Assembly: GCA_934277985.1 (NCBI GenBank)
Contig: CAKQWF010000001.1
Location: forward strand, 124,001 to 188,000
Direction: 5' to 3'
DNA length: 64,000 nt
From: an uncultured Oxalobacter sp.
GTDB taxonomy: Bacteria; Pseudomonadota; Gammaproteobacteria; Burkholderiales; Burkholderiaceae_D
The position numbers and the translations under genes were made by a program. This document shows, one piece after another, positions 48,565-58,154 of this stretch (the stretch's first letter is position 1; each line of letters begins with the position of its first letter). A model generated the notes under the pieces. It made no database searches. It was given only the letters and a program-made list of their open reading frames with translations, and was not told the origin of the DNA.

Positions 48565-49968
48565 ATGGCAAAGACTCTCTATGACAAACTTTGGGAATCC
48601 CATGTGGTGGATACGGAAAAGGACGGCACGACGATTTTGTATATCGACCGTCATCTCCTGCACGAAGTGACCAGCCCTCAGGCTTTCGAAGGTCTGAGAA
48701 TGGCGGGACGCAAGCCATGGAGAGTTTCCGCCAACCTGCTGGTGGCCGACCATAACGTATCGACGCAGAACCGCAAGGGGCCGATCGCCGACCCCATTTC
48801 ACGTCTTCAGGTGGAAACGCTGGATATGAATGCGAAAACGTACGGCCTGACCTACTTCAATATGGCGGACAAACGGCAAGGGATCGTGCATGTCATCGGC
48901 CCGGAACAGGGTGCGACGCTGCCCGGCATGACGGTCGTTTGTGGCGATTCGCATACTTCGACGCATGGCGCGTTCGGTTGTCTGGCACACGGTATCGGTA
49001 CGTCGGAAGTGGAACATGTGCTGGCGACGCAGACTTTGCTTGCGAAAAAATCGAAAGCCATGCTGGTGGAAGTGAACGGCACGTTGCAGGACGGGGTGAC
49101 GGCCAAGGATATCGTACTGGCCGTGATCGGAAAAATCGGTACAGCGGGCGGAACGGGCTATGCCATCGAATTCGCCGGGTCCGCGATTCGCGCCCTGTCG
49201 ATGGAAGGCCGCATGACACTGTGCAACATGGCGATCGAGGCAGGCGCACGTGCCGGTATGGTGGCGGTCGACGATACGACGATCGACTATGTCCGCGGTC
49301 GTCCTTTTTCTCCGAAAGGCGAACAGTGGGACAAGGCGGTCGCCTACTGGAAAACGCTGCACTCCGATCCGGGTGCGGTATTCGATGCGGTCGTGTCGCT
49401 CGATGCGTCCGAAATCATGCCGCAAGTGACATGGGGAACGTCTCCGGAAATGGTGACTTCCATTGACGGGAAAGTTCCCGATCCGGCAAACGAGGCCGAT
49501 CCGGTTCGCCGCAATGCGATCATCCGTGCGCTCGAATATATGGATCTGAAACCCGATATGCCGATTACGTCCATTGCGATCGACAAGGTGTTTATCGGCT
49601 CGTGCACCAATTCGCGGATCGAGGATTTGAGAGCCGCCGCCGCGGTGGTCAAGGGAAAAAAACGTGCGGCGAACGTCAAACTGGCACTCGTGGTGCCGGG
49701 TTCCGGTCTGGTCAAGGAACAGGCGGAAAAGGAAGGACTGGACAAGATTTTCATGGATGCCGGATTTGAATGGCGTGAACCGGGATGTTCCATGTGTCTG
49801 GCGATGAATGACGACAGGCTGGCTCCTGGGGAACGGTGCGCTTCCACATCGAACCGGAATTTCGAAGGTCGGCAGGGACAGGGCGGCAGAACCCATCTGG
49901 TTTCACCGGCCATGGCCGCCGCTGCCGGTATCGCAGGACATTTTGTGGATGTACGAGAAAATCACTAA
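48565..49968 (+). CDS. leuC: 3-isopropylmalate dehydratase large subunit
   Basis: LeuC with LeuD isomerises 2-isopropylmalate to 3-isopropylmalate in leucine synthesis. The 467-residue aconitase-family protein has [19 protein letters not shown], the 4Fe-4S ligands in [17 protein letters not shown] and [15 protein letters not shown], and begins [15 protein letters not shown] as in the family. An entericidin gene separates it from leuD. Confidence 0.97.
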   Translation: MAKTLYDKLWESHVVDTEKDGTTILYIDRHLLHEVTSPQAFEGLRMAGRKPWRVSANLLVADHNVSTQNRKGPIADPISRLQVETLDMNAKTYGLTYFNMADKRQGIVHVIGPEQGATLPGMTVVCGDSHTSTHGAFGCLAHGIGTSEVEHVLATQTLLAKKSKAMLVEVNGTLQDGVTAKDIVLAVIGKIGTAGGTGYAIEFAGSAIRALSMEGRMTLCNMAIEAGARAGMVAVDDTTIDYVRGRPFSPKGEQWDKAVAYWKTLHSDPGAVFDAVVSLDASEIMPQVTWGTSPEMVTSIDGKVPDPANEADPVRRNAIIRALEYMDLKPDMPITSIAIDKVFIGSCTNSRIEDLRAAAAVVKGKKRAANVKLALVVPGSGLVKEQAEKEGLDKIFMDAGFEWREPGCSMCLAMNDDRLAPGERCASTSNRNFEGRQGQGGRTHLVSPAMAAAAGIAGHFVDVRENH

Positions 49969-49986
49969 AACATGGAGAGATAAAAG

Positions 49987-50106
49987 ATGAGAATGCTGGT
50001 TGCTGTTTTTTCCGCCGTCATGTTTCTTGCTGCATGCAATACTGTCCAGGGTATCGGCAAGGACGTGCAGAAAGCCGGTTCTGCGGTTGAAAACGCCGCA
50101 AGGTAA
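49987..50106 (+). CDS. Entericidin EcnA/EcnB family lipoprotein
   Basis: A 39-codon gene too short for most gene finders lies 18 bases after leuC. The product MRMLVAVFSAVMFLAAC has a lipobox with Cys17, followed by NTVQGIGKDVQKAGSAVENA, matching the short amphipathic entericidin family (NTVxGxGxDVxxxGxAIxxA). GGAGAGAT lies at good distance before the ATG. Entericidins are small outer-membrane lipoproteins linked to an antidote/toxin pair in enterics; here a single gene is present. Location between leuC and leuD is also known in other Burkholderiales. Confidence 0.85.
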   Translation: MRMLVAVFSAVMFLAACNTVQGIGKDVQKAGSAVENAAR

Positions 50107-50211
50107 CGCGGCCTGGACGTTTTTTGTGTTATTTCCGGTTTTGTGGCGAACAGGCCATGAAACCGTTGCTTTTTGCCGATTGGCGAAAGACGAACGGACT
50201 GATTTGAAATC

Positions 50212-50859
50212 ATGGAAAAATTTACCGTACATACCGGGCTGGTTGTCCCGCTTGATCGCGTCAACGTGGATACGGATGCGATTATCCCGAAACAGTTTCT
50301 GAAATCGATCAAACGGACGGGGTTCGGACCGAATTTGTTTGATGAATGGCGCTATCTTGATCATGGCGAACCGGGTATGGATAATTCCAAACGGCCGCTG
50401 AATCCGGATTTCGTGCTGAACCAGCCACGTTACCAGGGGGCCTCGATTTTGCTGGCCCGCAAGAATTTCGGATGTGGTTCTTCCCGCGAACATGCGCCAT
50501 GGGCTTTGCAACAGTATGGCTTCAAGGCCGTCATCGCGCCGAGTTTTGCCGATATTTTCTTCAACAACTGTTTCAAGAACGGTTTTTTGCCGATCACCCT
50601 GTCGGAAGAACAGGTGGATCAGCTTTTTACGGCGGTTCAGGCGCAGCCGGGTTACAAGCTGACGATCGATCTGGAAAAGATGGTGGTCACGAGTGAGGAC
50701 AACAAGCTGGTCTTTACCTTCGCTATCGATCCGTTCCGCCAGTATTGTCTGATGAACGGACTGGACGATATTGGCCTGACCTTGCAGAAAGCTGACAAGA
50801 TTCGGGAATACGAAAAACGCCATATCGCCGAACAGCCCTGGTTGGCCAATACGATTTGA
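50212..50859 (+). CDS. leuD: 3-isopropylmalate dehydratase small subunit
   Basis: LeuD is the swivel-domain partner of LeuC. The 215-residue protein shows [20 protein letters not shown], the substrate-recognition [18 protein letters not shown], and [20 protein letters not shown]. It lies 105 bases after the entericidin gene, a gap without recognisable features, and before leuB. Confidence 0.97.
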   Translation: MEKFTVHTGLVVPLDRVNVDTDAIIPKQFLKSIKRTGFGPNLFDEWRYLDHGEPGMDNSKRPLNPDFVLNQPRYQGASILLARKNFGCGSSREHAPWALQQYGFKAVIAPSFADIFFNNCFKNGFLPITLSEEQVDQLFTAVQAQPGYKLTIDLEKMVVTSEDNKLVFTFAIDPFRQYCLMNGLDDIGLTLQKADKIREYEKRHIAEQPWLANTI

Positions 50860-50928
50860 TGCTGGTTTCATATCAACAGGAGAAGGTGCATCCGGTTGCG
50901 GCATGTGCCGACAAGAGAGAGGATAAAC

Positions 50929-51996
50929 GTGAAGATTGCAATTTTGCCGGGTGACGGTATCGGCCCGGAAATCATGAATGAAGCCGTTCGGGTTCTGAAT
51001 GCGCTGGGTGAAAATTTCGAAATGGAATGGGCGGACGTCGGCGGTGCCGGATATGCGGCACATGGTCATCCGCTGCCGGAAAGTACGCTCAAACTGGCGA
51101 AAGAAGCCGATGCGATTCTGTTCGGTGCGGTCGGCGATTTCAAATACGATACGCTGGAACGTGCCTTGCGTCCTGAACAGGCGATTCTGGGTTTGCGCAA
51201 GAATCTCAAACTGTTTGCCAATCTCCGTCCTGCCATTCTGTATCCGGAACTGGCAGGCGCTTCCACACTGAAACCGGAAGTTGTTTCGGGACTTGATCTT
51301 CTGATCGTCCGCGAACTGACGGGGGATATTTATTTCGGTCAGCCGCGCGGCCACCGCGAAGCACCGGACGGCCCGTTCAAGGGCGCACGTGAAGGCTTCG
51401 ATACGATGCGTTATTCCGAACCGGAAATCCGTCGTATTGCCCATGTCGGTTTCCAGACCGCACAGAAACGCAGCAAACGTCTGACTTCCGTGGACAAGGC
51501 CAATGTGCTGGAAACGTCCCAGCTCTGGCGTGAGATCGTGATCGATGTGTCGAAGGAATATCCGGACGTCAAACTCGATCATATGTATGTGGACAATGCC
51601 GCCATGCAGCTGGTCCGTGCGCCGAAGGAACTCGACGTCATTCTGACCGGCAACATTTTCGGCGACATTTTGTCGGATGCAGCCGCCATGCTGACAGGAT
51701 CCATCGGCATGTTGCCGTCTGCTTCGCTGGATGAAAACAACAAGGGGCTGTATGAACCGTCACATGGTTCCGCTCCGGATATCGCCGGCAAGGGTATCGC
51801 CAATCCGCTGGCGCAAATCCTGTCTGCCGCCATGATGCTGCGTTATTCGCTGAATATGGGCGAACAGGCGGATCGTATCGAAAAAGCGGTCAAGAAAGTG
51901 CTGGCTGACGGTCTGCGTACCGGCGACATTTACGAAGCGGGTACCAAACGCGTCGGTACGAAGGAAATGGGAGATGCCGTTGTCGCGGCACTGTAA
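50929..51996 (+). CDS. leuB: 3-isopropylmalate dehydrogenase
   Basis: LeuB oxidises and decarboxylates 3-isopropylmalate with NAD+. The 355-residue protein has [19 protein letters not shown], the substrate arginines in [39 protein letters not shown], and the metal/NAD site [20 protein letters not shown] with [14 protein letters not shown]. The start is a GTG preceded by a strong AGAGAGAGGA ribosome site; the frame upstream to 50896 is non-homologous. Confidence 0.97.
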   Translation: MKIAILPGDGIGPEIMNEAVRVLNALGENFEMEWADVGGAGYAAHGHPLPESTLKLAKEADAILFGAVGDFKYDTLERALRPEQAILGLRKNLKLFANLRPAILYPELAGASTLKPEVVSGLDLLIVRELTGDIYFGQPRGHREAPDGPFKGAREGFDTMRYSEPEIRRIAHVGFQTAQKRSKRLTSVDKANVLETSQLWREIVIDVSKEYPDVKLDHMYVDNAAMQLVRAPKELDVILTGNIFGDILSDAAAMLTGSIGMLPSASLDENNKGLYEPSHGSAPDIAGKGIANPLAQILSAAMMLRYSLNMGEQADRIEKAVKKVLADGLRTGDIYEAGTKRVGTKEMGDAVVAAL

Positions 51997-52029
51997 GACA
52001 CGCGCAAGTGACAGAATCGGGTGAATGAG

Positions 52030-53145
52030 ATGAAACGGGTAGGATTGATTGGCTGGCGCGGCATGGTCGGTTCCGTGCTGATGCAGCGCATGCAGGAGGA
52101 AAACGATTTCGGCTTGTTCGAGCCGGTTTTCTTTACGACATCCAATGTCGGCGGCAAGGCTCCGGCGATGGCGAAAAACGAAACGGTGCTGAAAGATGCG
52201 TTCAGCACGGATGAACTGAAGACGTGCGATATCCTGATTTCCTGCCAGGGTGGCGACTATACGGCCGACATGTTTCCGAAGCTGCGTGCAGCAGGCTGGA
52301 ACGGTTACTGGATCGATGCCGCTTCCAAATTGCGGATGAACGACGACGCCATCATCATTCTCGACCCGGTCAACCGCAAGGTGATCGACGAGGCGCTGGC
52401 AAAGGGCATCAAAAACTTCATCGGCGGCAATTGTACGGTTTCGTGCATGCTGGTGGGGTTGGGCGGCCTGTTTGCCAACGATCTGGTCGAATGGATGACT
52501 TCCATGACTTATCAGGCGGCATCCGGTGGCGGTGCGCAGCATATGCGTGAATTGCTGACGCAGTTCGGCTCGATTCATACCGAAGTCAGAATGAATCTGG
52601 AAGATCCTGCATCTGCCATTCTGGAAATCGACCGTCAGGTACTGGCACGCCAGCGCGGCATGACAGCGGATGAAACGAAACAGTTCGGTGTTCCGCTGGC
52701 AGGCAACCTGATTCCCTGGATCGATACCGATCTGGGTAACGGCATGTCGCGCGAGGAATGGAAAGGCGGTGCGGAAACGAACAAGATTCTGGGCAAGGAT
52801 GACGGCAACCGGATCGTGGTCGACGGGCTGTGTGTCCGGATCGGTGCGATGCGTTGCCATTCCCAGGCATTGACCATCAAGCTGAAAAAGGATGTGCCGC
52901 TTGACGAAATCGAGGATATGATCAGAAGCCACAATCCATGGGCGAAGGTCGTTCCCAATACCCGTGCCGATTCCATGCGTGATCTGACGCCGGCTGCGGT
53001 TTCGGGCAGTCTGACGGTGCCTGTGGGCCGTTTGCGCAAGCTGGGCATGGGGGGCGAATACCTGTCTGCCTTTACGGTCGGCGACCAGTTGTTGTGGGGC
53101 GCCGCCGAACCGTTGCGCCGCATGTTGCGTATCATTCTGGAATGA
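52030..53145 (+). CDS. asd: Aspartate-semialdehyde dehydrogenase
   Basis: Asd reduces aspartyl phosphate to aspartate semialdehyde, feeding the lysine/diaminopimelate, methionine and threonine branches; it supplies the substrate of DapA (23856). The protein starts [20 protein letters not shown] with the NADP loop and has the catalytic cysteine in [15 protein letters not shown] near residue 133. [13 protein letters not shown] and the substrate His/Arg region ([16 protein letters not shown]) follow. An in-frame GTG at 52021 is an alternative start. It ends at a strong terminator. Confidence 0.97.
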   Translation: MKRVGLIGWRGMVGSVLMQRMQEENDFGLFEPVFFTTSNVGGKAPAMAKNETVLKDAFSTDELKTCDILISCQGGDYTADMFPKLRAAGWNGYWIDAASKLRMNDDAIIILDPVNRKVIDEALAKGIKNFIGGNCTVSCMLVGLGGLFANDLVEWMTSMTYQAASGGGAQHMRELLTQFGSIHTEVRMNLEDPASAILEIDRQVLARQRGMTADETKQFGVPLAGNLIPWIDTDLGNGMSREEWKGGAETNKILGKDDGNRIVVDGLCVRIGAMRCHSQALTIKLKKDVPLDEIEDMIRSHNPWAKVVPNTRADSMRDLTPAAVSGSLTVPVGRLRKLGMGGEYLSAFTVGDQLLWGAAEPLRRMLRIILE

Positions 53146-53183
53146 AAGGCGGCAACCGGTAACGATTTTGTCGTCAGTGAAAC

Positions 53184-53213
53184 AAAAACGGGCAGGTTAT
53201 CCTGCCCGTTTTT
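53184..53213. terminator. Bidirectional terminator between asd and emrB
   Basis: AAAAACGGGCAGG (53184-53196) and CCTGCCCGTTTTT (53201-53213) form a perfect 13-pair stem with a four-base loop. It ends both the leu-asd transcript and the convergent efflux operon. Confidence 0.92.
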
Positions 53214-53227
53214 GATGTCCGCACGAA

Positions 53228-54736
53228 TTAAAGTTTTTTGGTACTGGGACCCAGCCAGATGGAGAAGGCGGCGATGGCGAAGGCGACGCTGCTGTAGAGC
53301 ATGATGTCGTTGGTCGCCAGCATGACACTTTGGCTGGTCGTAAGCTGGTTGATGATGCCACGCGCCATTTCGGTATCGAAACCGGATGCCACCAGTTCCC
53401 TGAAAATGTTGCCGGTTGAATCGAGCAGGACGGACAGCTGTTCATGCTTGTAGTTCGTCTGGTTTTCCCAGACGGTATTGACCAGCGAGGTCGCGAAAGC
53501 ACCCGAGATGGTACGCAGGAAATTCATCAGCCCGGCTGCAGATTCCATTTCTTCGGGTTTGACGCTCATCATGGCTTGTGCCGATATCGGGATCATGAAA
53601 AACGGCATGCCGATGCCCATGACGAGCAAGGGCATGGCGATGGTCCAGTAATCCACGTCGGTATTGAGAAAGCTGCGGATGAATGTGACACCTCCCATCC
53701 ACAAAACGCCGCCGAAGACCAGTTTGCGTCCATCTATTCTGCTGGAAAGCGATGTGACGAGAGGCGAGATGACGAGCGCCGAAACACCGGTCCATACGGT
53801 TGCCAGTCCTGCCCATGTAGCGGTATAGCCCATATTGGTTTGCAACCATAGCGGTGTCAGGACATTGATGCCGAAAAAGGCGCCGAATCCCAGTGTCAGT
53901 GTCAATACGCTTGCGGAAAAACCGCGGTGCCGGAAAACGGTCAGATCTACGACAGGGTCTTTTTTCTGTGTGATTTCCCAGATCATGAAGGCGGCGAATC
54001 CGATGGCTGCGATAATCGCCAGCGTGATGATGTAGTTGGATGCGAACCAGTCCTTATCCTTGCCTTCGTCCATCATGATTTGCAAGGCACTGACCCAGAT
54101 GATCAACAGGAGCAGACCGACTTTGTCGATGGGGTGTTTTTGCAAGTCTTCACGGTGATTGTGGAAAATGACGAAGAGGAATGACCCGCAAATGATGGCG
54201 ATCGGTACATTGATGTAGAAAATCCATGGCCAGCTGTATTCGTCGCAAAGCCATCCCCCCAGAATAGGGCCGATGACAGGCGCGACAAGGGTCGTCGTGG
54301 ACCACAAGCCGTTGGCCACTGTCGCCTTGTCTTTAGGAAAAATACGTAACAGCAACGTCAGCGATAACGGCATGAGCGGACCGCCTGAAAATCCTTGCAA
54401 GACGCGGGCGAAAATCAGAAAGCTCAGGGAATGGGCCAGCCCGCACAGCGCTGAACCGATGCCGAATGAAACAAGCGCATAACAGAAGACACGCGTGGCG
54501 CCGAAACGTTTGGACAGCCAGCCGGTCAGCGGAACGGTAATGGCTTCGGCGACTGCATAAGACGTAATGACCCATGTACCCTGACTGTTGCTGGCACCCA
54601 GACCGCCGGCGATATGGGCGACGGATACGTTGGCGATTGTCGAGTCCAGAATGGCGACGAAGTTGCCTGCGGTCAGTACCAGAGCCGTTATCCAGAGCAT
54701 CGGTCCCTGAAAGGCGGTGTGTGATTCCTGCTTCAT
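53228..54736 (-). CDS. emrB: EmrB/QacA-type multidrug MFS exporter (DHA2 family)
   Basis: EmrB-type pumps export hydrophobic compounds through a tripartite channel. The 502-residue protein has about 14 hydrophobic segments and DHA2 hallmarks: LDSTIANVSVAHIAGGLGAS (motif D1), GWLSKRFGATRVF (motif A), ARVLQGFSGGPLMPLSL (motif B) and APVIGPILGGWLCDEYSW (motif C). The C-terminus carries a long final segment. It follows emrA, 43 bases downstream, in the same operon, with a TetR regulator divergent upstream. Confidence 0.9.
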   Translation of the reverse strand: MKQESHTAFQGPMLWITALVLTAGNFVAILDSTIANVSVAHIAGGLGASNSQGTWVITSYAVAEAITVPLTGWLSKRFGATRVFCYALVSFGIGSALCGLAHSLSFLIFARVLQGFSGGPLMPLSLTLLLRIFPKDKATVANGLWSTTTLVAPVIGPILGGWLCDEYSWPWIFYINVPIAIICGSFLFVIFHNHREDLQKHPIDKVGLLLLIIWVSALQIMMDEGKDKDWFASNYIITLAIIAAIGFAAFMIWEITQKKDPVVDLTVFRHRGFSASVLTLTLGFGAFFGINVLTPLWLQTNMGYTATWAGLATVWTGVSALVISPLVTSLSSRIDGRKLVFGGVLWMGGVTFIRSFLNTDVDYWTIAMPLLVMGIGMPFFMIPISAQAMMSVKPEEMESAAGLMNFLRTISGAFATSLVNTVWENQTNYKHEQLSVLLDSTGNIFRELVASGFDTEMARGIINQLTTSQSVMLATNDIMLYSSVAFAIAAFSIWLGPSTKKL

Positions 54737-54779
54737 GATCGGGTATTCGAAGAGATACGTTGAACAAGATATTTGCGAA

Positions 54780-55757
54780 TCACTCGTGTTGCTTTCCGCT
54801 GGCTGTATCGACCGTCACGGTCATGGAGAGTCCGACCTGCAAGGGGTTGGCTTTCAGTTCTTCCGGATCAAGCCGGATACGGATGGGAAGACGCTGGACA
54901 ACCTTGATCCAGTTGCCGGTCGCGTTTTGCGCCGGGATCAGGGCGAAGGCGGAACCGGTACCGCCGGAAAATCCATCCACGACGCCGTGATATACAACTG
55001 AAGATCCGTGGATGTCGGAAACCACTTCCGCACTCTGTCCCGTCCGGACATGGGTGAGCTGCCCTTCCTTGAAGTTGGCATCCACGTGGATGTCCTGAAT
55101 CGGAACGACGGCCATCAGCGGGATACCCGCCTGGACTTTCTGGCCGACCTGAACGGTTCGCTTGGAAATGACGCCGTCGACCGGTGCGCGCAAAACGGTA
55201 CGAGACAGATCGACTCGTGCCTGTTCGGCTCGTGCCTGTGCCTGTGCGATGGCGGTTTTGGCCTGATCGATGTGAGCGTTGGCCGATTCATAGGCGTTTT
55301 GCGCAGCCGTCAGTTCGTCTCCCGATACGGAACCGGAAGCGATCAGCGCTTTTCTGCGTTGCAGATCGATTTTCGCTTTTTTCAGGTCTGCCTGTGCGGC
55401 GGCAAGCTGGGCATGCGCCTGACTTTCGTCAGCAATGGCCTGATTCAGTGCCAGTCGTGCATCGATTTCGTCGATGACGACCAAAATGTCGCCTGCCTTG
55501 ACTTCCTGGGTATCCACGACGTTGACGGCTTGTATCGTACCGGAGACGGAAGGTGTGACTTGTGCCACTTCGGTCGCAGTATAGGCATTGTCGGTCGAGA
55601 CGAAACGCGAGGCATACAGGTACCAGTAGGCGCCGTAGCCGATGGCGCTTGCGATGATGACAGCGAAAAGTCCGATGAAAAGCCGTTTGCGCCGGGTATG
55701 GTTTTTGTCTGGCGCAGGATGTTCTTCCGGGGTGATGGTGTTTGTCTGATTGCTCAT
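54780..55757 (-). CDS. emrA: EmrA-type membrane fusion protein (HlyD family)
   Basis: EmrA links the inner-membrane pump to an outer-membrane channel through the periplasm. The 325-residue protein has a cytoplasmic N-tail, one membrane segment (about 27-47), and a lipoyl/barrel-sandwich half (VTPSVSGTIQAVNVVDTQEV). A coiled-coil hairpin (about 95-190, Ala/Gln-rich) and the second half (RAPVDGVISKRTVQVGQKVQ) follow. ATG at 55757 follows AAGGAACACCC. It sits between the OMF lipoprotein and emrB. Confidence 0.92.
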   Translation of the reverse strand: MSNQTNTITPEEHPAPDKNHTRRKRLFIGLFAVIIASAIGYGAYWYLYASRFVSTDNAYTATEVAQVTPSVSGTIQAVNVVDTQEVKAGDILVVIDEIDARLALNQAIADESQAHAQLAAAQADLKKAKIDLQRRKALIASGSVSGDELTAAQNAYESANAHIDQAKTAIAQAQARAEQARVDLSRTVLRAPVDGVISKRTVQVGQKVQAGIPLMAVVPIQDIHVDANFKEGQLTHVRTGQSAEVVSDIHGSSVVYHGVVDGFSGGTGSAFALIPAQNATGNWIKVVQRLPIRIRLDPEELKANPLQVGLSMTVTVDTASGKQHE

Positions 55758-55790
55758 GGGTGTTCCTTGTCAGTCCTTGTGACGTTGCCT

Positions 55791-57278
55791 TCAGTTTTCG
55801 GTGACTGGATGACCGGTATCGGCCGATGCCGGCATGTTGTAGCCTCCGCCGAGTGCCTTGATGAGCGCCACGTCGTAGGTGAATATTCTGGATTGCAGAT
55901 CTTTTTCTGTACGAGAGGTTTCAAGCCAGGTTTCCTCTGCCGCCAGCACTTCGAGATAGTTGGCCAGGCCGCCGCGGTAACGGTCGCTGATGATGCGATG
56001 CGCTTCACGCGCAGAGGCGACGGCCGTGCGGATTTTTTCAAGTTGCCGGATCAGCTGCTTCTGGTTCAGTATGGCGTCTCCGACTTCCTGCAAGGCTACG
56101 GAAACGGTCTGGTTGTAAATGCCGACAGCTTCATCCAGTCCGGCTCTGGCTTCTTCAAGCTCTGCGCTTAAGCGTCCGCCGGTGAAAATCGGCAAGGAAA
56201 TGGCAGGACCGATACCGCCGAAGTCGGAACCGGATTTCAGTATCTTGTCGAATCCGAGTGCCTGGTAGCCGAGAAAGGCCGAAAGATTGACATTCGGATA
56301 GAACTCGGCTTTCTGTTTTTCGATCATGCTTGTTGCGGCCTCGACTTGCAGACGTGCAGCGACAATATCGGGACGACGTCCCAGCAAATTCAGCGGCAAT
56401 TCGGCAGGAACGGCATAATTCGCCGTCAGATGCAGTTGCGGTCTTGTGATCGACAACCCTCTGTCGGGACCTGCTCCCACGAGCGCAGCCAGTTTGTTGC
56501 GTTGCAATCCGATCTGCTTGTCCAGCGAGAGGATTTCTTCCTCGGTACGTGCCAAAAGCGATTTGGCATGTTCGACGCTGGCGAGATTTTCCAGCCCGTG
56601 CCGGTTGCGTTCCGTAAACAGCTCCAGGTTTTTTTTCTGGACACTTGCAATGGCGTTGACCGTATCGAGTGTGTCGTACAGGCGTGCCAGTTCGCCGTAT
56701 TCCGAAGCGATGGAAGCCGACAGAAGCAGGCGTGCCTGTGCCGCATCGGCGGCAGCCGCTTCACGGGCTGATGTGGCCGCCATCAAGGCAGCACGGTTTT
56801 TGCCCCAGAAATCCAGTTCCCAGCTGAAATTCAAGGCCATCGAACCGTATCCATGCGTGCCGCGTGGTGTCAGATCGGGAGGGAGGTCATAGTTGTAGCT
56901 CAGTTTCTGGACAGTGGCCGAGGCATCCATACTGACTTGCGGTTGCAGAATCGCGCCGGCCTGCTTCGCGATAGCGACGGCTTGCCGGAAGCGCGCTTCC
57001 GCGATCGTCATGGATGGTGCATGAACCAGCGCTTCTCCGATCAGCGTATCGAGCTGTGGATCGTTGTAGGATGTCCACCATTTTTCGTCGGGCCAGTCGC
57101 GTTCGGGCCCTGCAAGGGATTGTGAAGTTTCGTATTGTTCGACCGGTTTCATTTCCGGTGAAGTGCCTTTGGGTGGAATCGGGGCGCAACCACACAGAAA
57201 TGCGACAAGACACGCAGGAAACAGATATGAAATCCGTGTGACGTGCCGGTATGTGCGAAAATAGGAAAGCAGGATCAT
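55791..57278 (-). CDS. Outer membrane efflux lipoprotein (NodT/OprM family)
   Basis: The protein forms the TolC-like exit duct of the tripartite pump. After the ATG at 57278 a lipoprotein signal (ISYLFPACLVAFLCGCAP) gives a lipidated cysteine near residue 31. Two OEP repeats follow: WWTSYNDPQLDTLIGEALVH and FSWELDFWGKNRAAL in the first, then LLGRRPDIVAARLQVEAAT and IGPAISLPIFTGGRL in the second, hallmark sequences of the family. The frame opens at 57314, but the signal peptide argues for 57278. It is the first gene of the operon OMF-emrA-emrB. Confidence 0.9.
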   Translation of the reverse strand: MILLSYFRTYRHVTRISYLFPACLVAFLCGCAPIPPKGTSPEMKPVEQYETSQSLAGPERDWPDEKWWTSYNDPQLDTLIGEALVHAPSMTIAEARFRQAVAIAKQAGAILQPQVSMDASATVQKLSYNYDLPPDLTPRGTHGYGSMALNFSWELDFWGKNRAALMAATSAREAAAADAAQARLLLSASIASEYGELARLYDTLDTVNAIASVQKKNLELFTERNRHGLENLASVEHAKSLLARTEEEILSLDKQIGLQRNKLAALVGAGPDRGLSITRPQLHLTANYAVPAELPLNLLGRRPDIVAARLQVEAATSMIEKQKAEFYPNVNLSAFLGYQALGFDKILKSGSDFGGIGPAISLPIFTGGRLSAELEEARAGLDEAVGIYNQTVSVALQEVGDAILNQKQLIRQLEKIRTAVASAREAHRIISDRYRGGLANYLEVLAAEETWLETSRTEKDLQSRIFTYDVALIKALGGGYNMPASADTGHPVTEN

Positions 57279-57299
57279 AAATTCATTCGTTAAAAACTG

Positions 57300-57313
57300 T
57301 ACAGCTCGGTGCA
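57300..57313 (+). promoter_or_regulatory. Direct repeat 1 in tetR/efflux divergent region
   Basis: TACAGCTCGGTGCA shares the pattern TACAGnTnGGTnCA with the copy at 57352-57365. It lies 22 bases from the efflux operon start and overlaps the palindrome CTGTACAG (57297-57304). A TetR-type operator is inferred. Confidence 0.45.
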
Positions 57314-57351
57314 ATTATCGAGCGGGCGTTCCGCGTTGTCAATAAAAACGA

Positions 57352-57365
57352 TACAGGTTGGTACA
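57352..57365 (+). promoter_or_regulatory. Direct repeat 2 in tetR/efflux divergent region
   Basis: TACAGGTTGGTACA is the second copy, 52 bases (about five helical turns) from the first and ending five bases before the tetR ATG. Binding by the adjacent TetR protein could repress both directions. Confidence 0.45.
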
Positions 57366-57370
57366 GAAAA

Positions 57371-58048
57371 ATGAGAAGAAAGACCGAAATGAAACGCAAT
57401 GCCATTTTGAGAGTGGCACATGAGGTGTTTTGTGAAATGGGGTATGAAAAGACCTCGATGAATGAAATCGCTGCGCGTCTCGGTGGTTCGAAAACGACGT
57501 TATATGGTTATTTCCCTTCCAAAAAACTGCTTTTTCAGGAAGTAATGAGTGCTGCGGCGAATCGTAACCGCGACGAAATCGTCACGTATCTGGACCAGTC
57601 GGTCGAGGTGATTCCGGAGGGGTACAGGCACCGGATGGAAGCGGTGTTTTCCGAAGTGGAAAATTCTCCGATGGATATTGCAGCGATCCTGAAAAATTTC
57701 GGTGAGAAGTTCATGTCGATGATTTGTCTGCCGGAGTTCCAGGAGTTGTATCGTCTTGCTGTCGAGGAATCGGGGCGTTCTCAAACGGGGAGTGTGTTTT
57801 ACGAAATCGGGCCATTGACCGGGCGCAAACGGATCGCCGCTTTTCTGGAATTGTTCATGAAGCGTGGCCAGTTGCGTCAGGCCGATGCCGATGTCGCAGC
57901 CGCACAGTTGTTCGCGTTGCTGAGGGCGGAATTGTTTGAACGTTATCTTTTCCGTTATGGCGAACCGTTCGATACGGATACGTTCCGGCAGAAAATCGGA
58001 GCCGCAGTCGATGCTTTTCTGATGATTTACCGTGCGGACAAACCTTGA
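57371..58048 (+). CDS. TetR family transcriptional regulator
   Basis: The 225-residue protein has an N-terminal TetR helix-turn-helix (about 8-55: AILRVAHEVFCEMGYEKTSM, then IAARLGGSKTTLYGYFPSKK) and a variable ligand-binding C-terminal half. The divergent position next to an EmrAB/OMF pump strongly suggests it represses that operon and responds to pump substrates. ATG at 57371 is given; ATG at 57389 (MKRNAILRVA) is an alternative. Confidence 0.9.
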   Translation: MRRKTEMKRNAILRVAHEVFCEMGYEKTSMNEIAARLGGSKTTLYGYFPSKKLLFQEVMSAAANRNRDEIVTYLDQSVEVIPEGYRHRMEAVFSEVENSPMDIAAILKNFGEKFMSMICLPEFQELYRLAVEESGRSQTGSVFYEIGPLTGRKRIAAFLELFMKRGQLRQADADVAAAQLFALLRAELFERYLFRYGEPFDTDTFRQKIGAAVDAFLMIYRADKP

Positions 58049-58154
58049 AGGTCATATCGGCATGCGGTATATGCGTTATCGCATGGTCATGTCGTGACAA
58101 GATGTCGTATTGCGCTGTGTGATAAAAGGTGCGATGCGACAGGTGGTATCGCTA
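58049..58154. other. Convergent gap between tetR and znuB
   Basis: This 106-base gap contains imperfect inverted repeats (GGCATGCG near 58060 and CGCATGG near 58080) but no T-run, so no convincing terminator is visible. Confidence 0.3.
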
